Below are positions 1 through 6,029 of a stretch of 8,793 nt of DNA, in pieces. Origin of the DNA: an uncultured Slackia sp. (GTDB lineage Bacteria; Actinomycetota; Coriobacteriia; Coriobacteriales; Eggerthellaceae); assembly GCA_900553655.1 (NCBI GenBank), contig USEQ01000033.1:1-8793 (forward strand). Reading direction: 5' to 3'. The position numbers were made by a program, and so were the translations under genes. The first letter of the stretch is position 1, and each line of letters opens with the position of its first letter. The notes below the pieces were generated by a model. That model ran no database searches. It saw only the letters and a program-made list of their open reading frames with translations, and was not told where the DNA came from.

Positions 1-27
1 TTACCCAGGGCAGATTCGTTCATCATC

Positions 28-50
28 GCGCGCGCTTTAGGGGCGCGCGC
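28..50. other. GC-only hairpin upstream of the radical SAM gene
   Basis: Two copies of GCGCGCGC (28-35 and 43-50) are separated by TTTAGGG and can pair into an 8-bp stem. No T-tract follows, so it is not a standard intrinsic terminator. It could be the stem of a weak terminator or processing site for an upstream gene, or just low-complexity GC sequence. It lies about 10 nt before the ribosome binding site of the next gene, so it could also influence access to it. Function is unproven. Confidence 0.3.
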
Positions 51-71
51 TTCGTAAGACAAGGAATCCAT

Positions 72-1952
72 ATGACAGACCTCTGGCCCAGAATAGAAGG
101 GCTCCTTCGTCAGGCGGGCCGCTCCATCGAGCGCCCTGCTCGCTATTTGAACCACGAATGGGGATGCACGTACAAGCCCGAGGCGTCGTATCGCTTCTGC
201 ATGACTTATCCCGACACGTACGAGCTCGGGCAGGCGAACCAGGCGGTACGCATCCTCTGCAATTGCGTAAACGCCGTCGAAGGCATGGCGGCGGAGCGGG
301 CGTTTCTTCCCGCTGCCGATATGTGCGATCTGATGAGGGCCGAGGGCGTCCCCGCATTCTCCCTGGAGAGCTGCGCTCCCGTGGCCGAATTCGACGCCGT
401 AGGAATCACGTTGCCGCACGAGCTTGCTGCGACCAACGTGCTTGAGTTTCTCGACCTTTCCGGCGTGGCGCTGCGCAGCGTCGATCGCGATGAGTCCGAC
501 CCCATGGTCTTCGGCGGCGGCCCATGCGCTTTCAACGCGGAGCCGTACGCCCCGTTTTTCGACGCGATCATGCTCGGGGAAGGCGAGGAGTCCCTTCCTG
601 AATTGCTCGAGCTTCACCGTCGCATGAAAAACGAGGGCGCGACGCGCGCCGATATGCTGCACGCCATGGCGAAGCTTCCGGGAGTCTATGTTCCTTCTCT
701 GTACGACGTTCTCGAAGAGGACGAGGCACAGAGGCAGGGAAGCTGGGTCGTTCCTCGTTTTGACGATGTGCCGTCCGTTATCGAGAAGCGCCTCTGGGAG
801 GGCTTTGCCGAATCCGATGCGTACGAGCCCATGATCGTCCCGTTCACCGAGGTCGTCCACGACCGTCTGAATGTCGAGATCCTGCGCGGCTGCACGCGCG
901 GGTGCCGCTTCTGTCAGGCGGGCATGATGTATCGCCCGGTGCGCGAGCGTTCGGCCGACAACATCGTGTCGGCGGTATGCCGCGGCTTGGCCGATACGGG
1001 CTATGACGAAGTGAGCCTCACTTCGCTTTCCTCCACCGATCATAGCCAGATCGAGCAGATCTTGCGTCGTCTGAACAGGGCTCTCGAAGGCAAGGGCATA
1101 TCCATCTCCATTCCAAGCCAGCGACTGGATTCTTTCGGCGTCGACATGGCCGAGCTGGTTGCCGGCGGCAAGCGTGGCGGGCTTACCTTCGCCCCTGAAG
1201 CGGGTACGCAGCGTCTGCGCGATGTAATCAACAAGGGCGTCACCGAAGACGACCTGTTCGGCGCGATCGATGCGGCCTTCGCCGCAGGCTGGCGCCGATG
1301 CAAGCTCTACTTCATGATTGGTCTTCCCACGGAGACCGATGACGATATCAAGGGCATCGCGAGCCTCGCGCAGCGCGCATACGACCGCGCCAAGAAGGCC
1401 GTGCCCGAAAACCAGCGTGGCAATGTGCGCGTCAGCATTTCCTGCGCGCTGTTCGTTCCGAAAGCGCAGACCCCCTTCCAATGGGACGGCCAGATATCGC
1501 CCGAGGAGGCGAAGCGTCGCATCGACCTGCTTCGTCGCTCGGTGAAATATCGGGCCGTGGATGTGCATTGGCACGAGCCGGATGTCTCTTTGGTGGAGGC
1601 CATGATGAGCCGCGGCGGTCGAGAGGTGGCCGACGTGGTGGAGACGGCATGGCGAGCGGGCGCTCGCTTCGATGCGTGGACCGAGCTGTTCTCCCTCGAC
1701 GGGTGGAAGGCTGCGTGCGAAGCGTGCGGCGTGAGCATGGAAGAGATCGCCCAGGCCACTTACGATACGGATTATATTCCGCCATGGTCGCATCTCTCGG
1801 CGGGTCTGTTCGTGAAATTCCTGCAGCGCGAACGCCGTTTTGCACAGCAGGAGAAGACTACGCCCGACTGCACGTACGATACCTGCTCTGCATGCGGCGT
1901 GTGCATGGGCTTGAATACCGCCATCCAGACGCAGGAGGTTCGTCATGGCTGA
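72..1952 (+). CDS. B12-binding-domain-type radical SAM protein (TIGR03960-like), partner of DUF2344 protein
   Basis: Predicted cytoplasmic 626-residue radical SAM enzyme; its substrate is unknown to me. The N-terminal third (about residues 20-190) resembles the degenerate cobalamin-binding-like domain of the TIGR03960 family, with motifs YPDTYELG, TNVLEFLDLSG and GGGPCAFN, but no DxHxxG cobalamin motif is seen. The radical SAM core carries the 4Fe-4S motif CTRGCRFC (C274, C278, C281), followed by LTFAPEAGTQRLR and YFMIGLPTETDDD. The C-terminus ends in a second cysteine group, CxxxxCxxCxxC (C600, C605, C608, C611), which could hold another Fe-S cluster. The start at 72 is chosen because AAGGAA (61-66) sits 5 nt upstream and MTDLWPRIEG matches the usual family start; the frame is open upstream to the window edge. 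The stop overlaps the DUF2344 gene by 8 nt, so translation is probably coupled. In many bacteria the two proteins are fused. Family call is confident, function is not. Confidence 0.92.
   Translation: MTDLWPRIEGLLRQAGRSIERPARYLNHEWGCTYKPEASYRFCMTYPDTYELGQANQAVRILCNCVNAVEGMAAERAFLPAADMCDLMRAEGVPAFSLESCAPVAEFDAVGITLPHELAATNVLEFLDLSGVALRSVDRDESDPMVFGGGPCAFNAEPYAPFFDAIMLGEGEESLPELLELHRRMKNEGATRADMLHAMAKLPGVYVPSLYDVLEEDEAQRQGSWVVPRFDDVPSVIEKRLWEGFAESDAYEPMIVPFTEVVHDRLNVEILRGCTRGCRFCQAGMMYRPVRERSADNIVSAVCRGLADTGYDEVSLTSLSSTDHSQIEQILRRLNRALEGKGISISIPSQRLDSFGVDMAELVAGGKRGGLTFAPEAGTQRLRDVINKGVTEDDLFGAIDAAFAAGWRRCKLYFMIGLPTETDDDIKGIASLAQRAYDRAKKAVPENQRGNVRVSISCALFVPKAQTPFQWDGQISPEEAKRRIDLLRRSVKYRAVDVHWHEPDVSLVEAMMSRGGREVADVVETAWRAGARFDAWTELFSLDGWKAACEACGVSMEEIAQATYDTDYIPPWSHLSAGLFVKFLQRERRFAQQEKTTPDCTYDTCSACGVCMGLNTAIQTQEVRHG
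1933..1938 (+). promoter_or_regulatory. Ribosome binding site of the DUF2344 gene
   Basis: A perfect AGGAGG lies 6 nt before the ATG at 1945, inside the last codons of the radical SAM gene. It fixes the start of the downstream gene and supports co-translation of the overlapping pair. Confidence 0.8.
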
Positions 1953-2643
1953 TTTTCGTTTGCGCGTGACCTATGCGATGTCGGGCCGCCTGGTCATGCT
2001 TTCGCACCTCGAGGTTGCACGGGCCCTTGAACGTGCGGTTCGTCGCGCCGATCTTCCCTATGCCGTCAGCCAGGGCTTTTCGCCCCATATGAAGCAGGCT
2101 TTCGGCGCCGCGCTGCCCGTCGGCGTCGGCGGCACCGAGGAGATATTCGACGTACAGCTTACCGAATACGTCGCACCCGACAAGGCGCTCGAGCGACTGC
2201 GTGCTGCAAGCGCTGCCGACCTGATGCCTTACGAGGCGCGCTATATCACCAAAGATGTTCCGGCAGCAAGCGTGGCCTATCCGTTTTCGACCTATCGCGC
2301 GGTGCTTGCCTTTGATGACGGTGGCTTTGCCGGCTCTGCAGATTCTTCCAATCCCGCAGAGCTGGATTCATCCGATTCCGTGACGCTTGCTCGGCGCGTC
2401 GGCTCTCTTCGCATGCCGGAGACCATTACAGTCGTGCGAAAGAAGAAGGAGAAGGTTCTTGTGCCGTCGGACTTCCTCGTCGGGCAGATGCGGGTTCAAG
2501 GAGATGCTCTTGAGTTCACACTCGAGGCGAAAAAGACCGGAAGCCTGCGTCCCGACGTTCTGCTCGAGGCCATGCTCGAAGGCACTGGTCTTCATGCCGC
2601 CTCGATCATGCGCATTCGTCAGAGGGAGACGGCAGGGGAATAA
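1945..2643 (+). CDS. DUF2344 / TIGR03936-type radical SAM-linked protein
   Basis: A 232-residue soluble protein of the DUF2344 family (radical SAM-linked protein). Conserved features visible near the N-terminus are SHLEVARALERAVRRADLP (about residues 20-38), then YAVSQGFSPHMK and the run FGAALPVGVGGTEE. No signal peptide or membrane segment is seen. Between about residues 125 and 150 there is an acidic, Ser/Asp-rich stretch that looks like a flexible linker; after it the basic segment VRKKKEKVLV leads into a C-terminal domain. The family is normally encoded next to, or fused to the C-terminus of, a TIGR03960-type radical SAM protein, as here with an 8-nt overlap, so it is probably its partner or substrate-binding domain. 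Its molecular role is unknown. No convincing terminator follows it. Confidence 0.9.
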   Translation: MADFRLRVTYAMSGRLVMLSHLEVARALERAVRRADLPYAVSQGFSPHMKQAFGAALPVGVGGTEEIFDVQLTEYVAPDKALERLRAASAADLMPYEARYITKDVPAASVAYPFSTYRAVLAFDDGGFAGSADSSNPAELDSSDSVTLARRVGSLRMPETITVVRKKKEKVLVPSDFLVGQMRVQGDALEFTLEAKKTGSLRPDVLLEAMLEGTGLHAASIMRIRQRETAGE

Positions 2644-2676
2644 GGCGTTTGCTCTTGTTCCGACCGGCGCGCCTTG

Positions 2677-2692
2677 GCATGCTAGCGCATGC
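2677..2692. other. Small perfect hairpin after the DUF2344 gene
   Basis: GCATGC (2677-2682) is repeated in inverted orientation at 2687-2692 around a TAGC loop. There is no T-run behind it. It may help end or stabilise the upstream transcript, but a 6-bp stem of this kind can also arise by chance. Nothing else convincing is seen between 2644 and about 2750. Confidence 0.25.
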
Positions 2693-2753
2693 GAAGAGGT
2701 TCGCCAAGATCGAGATCGCCCTCCTTTAGCCTGATCAGAGCGTTTTCGGCGCG

Positions 2754-2809
2754 TTTTTTGAAAAAAGTTGGAAAAAGTATTTGCATATTATCGCTAGAGC
2801 GGGTATTAT
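2754..2809 (+). promoter_or_regulatory. Promoter of the tRNA-Asp pair, with A/T-rich upstream block
   Basis: TTGCAT (2781-2786) and TATTAT (2804-2809) are separated by exactly 17 nt, matching a housekeeping sigma factor promoter with a near-consensus -10 box and a half-matching -35 box. Initiation would fall near 2816, giving a leader of roughly 30 nt before the first tRNA. Just upstream lies an A/T-rich block, TTTTTT-G-AAAAAA at 2754-2766 plus further A-runs to 2776, unusual in this GC-rich DNA and placed where an UP element of a strong stable-RNA promoter would be. The assignment rests on position and spacing; no experiment is implied. Confidence 0.55.
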
Positions 2810-2848
2810 ATCCGAGCTGCCTGACGCAAGAGCGAAAGGCAAAGCAAC

Positions 2849-2925
<77 letters not shown>

Positions 2926-2938
2926 TCTTGATAAACCG

Positions 2939-2952
2939 TGCCGTTTCCGGCA
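2939..2952. other. Short hairpin in the tRNA spacer
   Basis: TGCCG (2939-2943) and CGGCA (2948-2952) can pair around a TTTC loop within the 36-nt spacer between the two tRNA genes. It has no T-tract, so it is unlikely to be a terminator; it could mark a processing site in a dicistronic tRNA precursor. Short and possibly chance. Confidence 0.3.
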
Positions 2953-2961
2953 TTGCATATT

Positions 2962-3038
<77 letters not shown>

Positions 3039-3048
3039 TTACACAGAC

Positions 3049-3074
3049 AAGACCACCGTAAGGTGGTCTTTTTG
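3049..3074 (+). terminator. Intrinsic terminator of the tRNA-Asp operon
   Basis: AAGACCACC (3049-3057) pairs perfectly with GGTGGTCTT (3062-3070) around a GTAA loop, and the stem runs into five T residues (3069-3073). This is a textbook Rho-independent terminator, beginning 10 nt after the CCA of the second tRNA. It separates the tRNA unit from the marR operon. Confidence 0.92.
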
Positions 3075-3211
3075 TTATGCTGCAGGGTCTCCAGCTTGTC
3101 ATATGCAAAGACCGAGATGGCATCCAGGCCTTCGCGGACTTGCTAGGTATTGCGCGCCATCGGCCGTGGGCGTTCTGTGCGTTTTTGCTGTGCGCTGCAT
3201 TCTTTCCTCTA

Positions 3212-3236
3212 AATAATTAAGCATCTTAACTATTAT
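3212..3236 (+). promoter_or_regulatory. MarR-type operator overlapping the marR operon promoter
   Basis: An inverted repeat with arms AATAATTAAG (3212-3221) and CTTAACTATT (3225-3234), separated by CAT, matches at 9 of 10 paired positions. Its size and A/T-rich TTAAG...CTTAA core fit the operators bound by dimeric MarR repressors. The right arm runs into TATTAT (3231-3236), a near-consensus -10 box; the matching -35 region is poor (TCTAAA at 17-nt spacing). A protein bound here would block RNA polymerase. The site lies about 80 nt before the marR start, so autoregulation of the marR-ABC operon is the natural inference. The rest of 3075-3210 shows no gene or clear signal. Confidence 0.65.
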
Positions 3237-3312
3237 CGACGAACGAATCGGATACGCGAAGCCGCCGATGGAAGAGGTGGTGCGGCGGAGCGTTTCAGTT
3301 GGGAGATTGGTG

Positions 3313-3804
3313 ATGAATCGAAATTCCTACGACGAAGTGCGAGTGGAGCTCTACGAGCTTATGGACCGCTTGAAAAAGGAGCGTTATATTCCCGCGGAGA
3401 CGCTGTGCGGGCTTACGTTTTGCGAGATGCAGGTTCTCAGATGGGTCTACATGGCCAACCAGCGCAACGAGGATGCGAGGCCGTCCGATATGGCGCGTCA
3501 TTTTCGCATCACGCCCTCTGCTGTGTCCCAGTCTATAAAAAAGCTTGAGTCGCGCGGGTATGTGGCGCGTACGCGCTCCGATGCCGACAGCAGAGTCGTT
3601 CGTCTTGCTTTGACAGACGATGGTCTCGATGTCGCCGAACGTATCCAGGAGAAGCACGTCGCCTTCATGAACGACCTGTTCGAATACGTGGGCGTGGACA
3701 ATATCGAGCAGCTGACGAGGACGCTTCGTCTCATGCTCGAGTTCCTCGAGCAGAACCCATCGTTGAAGCGATGCGACCGCAAAGAAGGAGACTCATGCGC
3801 ATAA
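3313..3804 (+). CDS. MarR-family transcriptional regulator
   Basis: A 163-residue winged-helix repressor of the MarR family. The helix-turn-helix lies at about residues 57-82 (PSDMARHFRITPSAVSQSIK, then KLESRGYV), and the wing has the family's DxR pattern at 92-94 (RSDADSRVVRLALTDDG). The flanking helices would form the dimer interface. The start at 3313 is preferred because GGGAGA (3301-3306) lies 6 nt upstream; an in-frame ATG at 3268 would add 15 residues but has no clear ribosome site and gives an unlikely N-terminus. Four cysteines (C32, C37, C154, C162) are present, so redox sensing is conceivable but unproven. The 3' end overlaps the first ABC gene by 10 nt, and an operator-like palindrome lies upstream, so it most likely represses itself and the exporter. 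Confidence 0.9.
   Translation: MNRNSYDEVRVELYELMDRLKKERYIPAETLCGLTFCEMQVLRWVYMANQRNEDARPSDMARHFRITPSAVSQSIKKLESRGYVARTRSDADSRVVRLALTDDGLDVAERIQEKHVAFMNDLFEYVGVDNIEQLTRTLRLMLEFLEQNPSLKRCDRKEGDSCA
3785..3790 (+). promoter_or_regulatory. Ribosome binding site of the first ABC gene
   Basis: AAGGAG lies 4 nt before the ATG at 3795, within the last codons of marR. It decides the start of the ABC gene at 3795 rather than the in-frame ATG at 3771, which has no such site, and it places the start codon inside the regulator gene, implying translational coupling. Confidence 0.75.
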
Positions 3805-6029
3805 TCCGCTATCTCAAAGGGCATATCGGGGCGCTCGTTCTTATTGTCGCGCTTCTTGTCATTCAGGCGTTTGCCGATCTCTCGCTTCCGCGCTATACCT
3901 CCGATTTGGTGGACGTGGGCATTCAGCAGGGGGGAGTCGACCGTCCATCCCCGTCCGAATTCACCGCGGATACGTTCGACGCCGTTTGCATGCTTGCTTC
4001 GCCCGATGAAGAGAGCGTCATACGTTCTTCGTACGATGAGACGCCGGACGGGTCCTACGCTATCAACGAGAAGGGGCTGAACAGCCGAGACGAACTTGAC
4101 GGGGCCCTTGCCAAGCCGCTTGCGGAAACGTATTTCGCGCGAAGCGAAGGCGCGCAGCAACGCGGCGGCTCCGCCGGGGGCGAAGACGTATCCGCCGACG
4201 AGCGGCGCATCTCGGATGCGCAAGGAGAGGGCTCTTACGATTTCGACGCCCTGCTTGACGCATATAGGGCGAACACCGTTTCCAAGGAGGAAGTCTCGAC
4301 CCTTGTAGCCCAGGCCGAATCGATTCTTGCGGGCGTCGATGATTCCGTCATCGAGCAGCAGGCCATTGCGGCCGCGAAGGCGGAATATGAAAAGCTCGGC
4401 TACGACATGGGGTCTTTGCAGATGTCGTATCTGTTCTCGATCGGGGCGAAGATGCTCGGCGTGGCGGCCGTCATGATGCTCGTCTCCATCGCGGTAGGGT
4501 TTCTCGCCTCGCGTACGGCGGCGAGGGTCGCCCGCGGGCTGAGGGAGCGTTTGTTCTCCCGGGTGCTCGCCTTCTCGGACGCGGAGGTCCAGGCATTTTC
4601 CGCCGCATCCCTGATTACGCGAGGAACCAACGACATCCAGCAGATACAGATGGTTCTCGTGGTCTTGCTGCGCATGGTGCTCTATGCGCCGATTCTCGCC
4701 GCGGGCGGCATGTTCATGGTGTCGAGTACGAACTTCTCCATGAGCTGGATTATCGCCTTGGCCGTGGCCGCCATTTTCGTGGTCATATTCATCCTCATGG
4801 CGGTTGCCATGCCGAAGTTCAAGATTATGCAGAAGCTCATCGACCGGGTGAACCTCGTATCGCGCGAGATGCTCAACGGCATTTCCGTCATCCGTGCGTT
4901 CGGAAGGCAGTCGTTCGAGGAGAGCCGCTTCGATGAGGCGAACGTCGCCCTGATGAAGACCCAGCTGTTCACGAACAGGGCCATGACGTTCATGATGCCT
5001 ACGATGATGCTGATTATGAACGCTGTCTCGGTCCTGATCGTATGGGTGGGCGGGTCCTACATCGATAGCGGCGCCATCCAGACGGGCGACATGATCGCGT
5101 TCATCACGTATTCCATGGTCATCATCATGTCGTTTTTGATGATGGGGATGGTGTCGGTCATGCTCCCTCGCGCCGATGTGGCCGCCCAGCGTGTGAACGA
5201 GGTGCTTGAAACGCCCGTTTCAATTGAAGACCCCGACGAGGCCGTTGAGGCGAAGCCGGCCGGATTCGAAGGTGCGCGAATCGAGTTTCGCGACGTCACG
5301 TTCGCTTATGACGAAGACAGCGACCCCGTGCTGAAGAACGTGAACTTCGTGGCGGAGCCGGGGAAGACGACGGCAATCATAGGTTCGACGGGGTCGGGCA
5401 AATCCACGGTCATCAAGCTTATCGAGCGCTTCTACGACGTGACGTCGGGCGCCGTCCTTCTAGATGGCGTGGACGTGCGCCGCTTCGCGCAGCGCGATCT
5501 TCGCTCGCAGCTCGGCTATGTGCCGCAGAAGGCGCTTCTTTTCTCCGGGACCGTCCGGAGCAACGTCGCCTACGCCGACGAATCCATGGATGCGGAGCGG
5601 GTCTCCCTGGCGTGCGATATAGCCCAGGCGAGCGAGTTCGTGGAAAGCCGCCCCGAAGGGTTCGAGGCGGAGATTTCCCAGGGAGGGTCGAACGTGTCGG
5701 GCGGCCAGAGGCAACGTCTGTCCATCGCCCGTGCACTCGCCTGCGATGCCCGCGTGCTCCTTTTCGACGACAGCTTCTCGGCACTCGATTACAGGACGGA
5801 TGCCCGCTTGAGGGAGGGCTTGTCCAAGCATCTTGGGTCCAAGACCGTGATCATCGTGGCTCAGCGCATTGCCACGGTGCTTTCGGCCGACCGCATCGTG
5901 GTGCTCGAAGAGGGCCGCATGGTCGGATGCGGCACCCACGAAGAACTCATGGCGTCGTGCGAAACCTATCGCGAGATTGCCTTGTCTCAGCTTTCGGAGG
6001 AGGAATTGGAAGGAGGGGATCCTCGATGA
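3795..6029 (+). CDS. ABC exporter half-transporter, degenerate-ATPase subunit with large extracytoplasmic insertion
   Basis: A 744-residue type IV ABC half-transporter, probably the first subunit of a heterodimeric multidrug or lipid exporter in the cytoplasmic membrane. Predicted membrane helices are near residues 12-31, 212-236, 288-310, 317-338, 397-420 and 433-455. Between TM1 and TM2 is an acidic, hydrophilic insertion of about 175 residues that should face outside. The start of this loop, DLSLPRYTSDLVDVGIQQGG, recalls a group of roughly 740-residue exporters in gut anaerobes. The nucleotide-binding domain has Walker A GSTGSGKST (530-538, K536), Q-loop VPQ, signature VSGGQ (634-638) and Walker B LLFDD. 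The catalytic glutamate position is Asp (D659) and the switch histidine is Gln (Q690), so this Walker A/B site is probably weakly hydrolytic or inactive. It pairs with the next gene, which overlaps it by 4 nt. The transported compound is not evident. Confidence 0.93.
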   Translation: MRIIRYLKGHIGALVLIVALLVIQAFADLSLPRYTSDLVDVGIQQGGVDRPSPSEFTADTFDAVCMLASPDEESVIRSSYDETPDGSYAINEKGLNSRDELDGALAKPLAETYFARSEGAQQRGGSAGGEDVSADERRISDAQGEGSYDFDALLDAYRANTVSKEEVSTLVAQAESILAGVDDSVIEQQAIAAAKAEYEKLGYDMGSLQMSYLFSIGAKMLGVAAVMMLVSIAVGFLASRTAARVARGLRERLFSRVLAFSDAEVQAFSAASLITRGTNDIQQIQMVLVVLLRMVLYAPILAAGGMFMVSSTNFSMSWIIALAVAAIFVVIFILMAVAMPKFKIMQKLIDRVNLVSREMLNGISVIRAFGRQSFEESRFDEANVALMKTQLFTNRAMTFMMPTMMLIMNAVSVLIVWVGGSYIDSGAIQTGDMIAFITYSMVIIMSFLMMGMVSVMLPRADVAAQRVNEVLETPVSIEDPDEAVEAKPAGFEGARIEFRDVTFAYDEDSDPVLKNVNFVAEPGKTTAIIGSTGSGKSTVIKLIERFYDVTSGAVLLDGVDVRRFAQRDLRSQLGYVPQKALLFSGTVRSNVAYADESMDAERVSLACDIAQASEFVESRPEGFEAEISQGGSNVSGGQRQRLSIARALACDARVLLFDDSFSALDYRTDARLREGLSKHLGSKTVIIVAQRIATVLSADRIVVLEEGRMVGCGTHEELMASCETYREIALSQLSEEELEGGDPR
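6011..6016 (+). promoter_or_regulatory. Ribosome binding site of the second ABC gene
   Basis: AGGAGG lies 9 nt before the ATG at 6026, whose ATGA overlaps the TGA stop of the upstream subunit. This sets the start at 6026; the same frame is open further upstream to 5612, but that part lies inside the upstream ATPase domain and reads as non-protein-like Arg-rich sequence. Confidence 0.8.

Noticed and set aside
1..57. Possible tail of an upstream protein gene ending at TAA 55-57
   Set aside because: Frame 1 is open from the window edge, but only 18 codons are visible, they contain the low-complexity GCGCGCGC hairpin, and nothing is recognisable. The frame of the radical SAM gene is also open to the edge.
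120..660. True cobalamin-binding domain in the radical SAM protein
   Set aside because: The region resembles the B12-binding-like fold of the family, but the DxHxxG motif that contacts cobalamin is not seen, so cobalamin binding is not claimed.
3086..3113. GGTCT...AGACC inverted repeat after the terminator
   Set aside because: Only 5 bp with an 18-nt loop and no T-run; easily chance.
3268..3312. Longer start for the MarR gene
   Set aside because: The ATG at 3268 lacks a ribosome site and adds residues not typical of the family, while the ATG at 3313 has GGGAGA at good spacing. The longer form cannot be fully excluded.
5612..6025. Upstream extension of the second ABC gene's reading frame by 138 codons
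   Set aside because: It overlaps the ATPase domain of the first subunit, reads as Arg/Gly/Pro-rich non-protein sequence, and the ATG at 6026 has a perfect AGGAGG and ATGA coupling.
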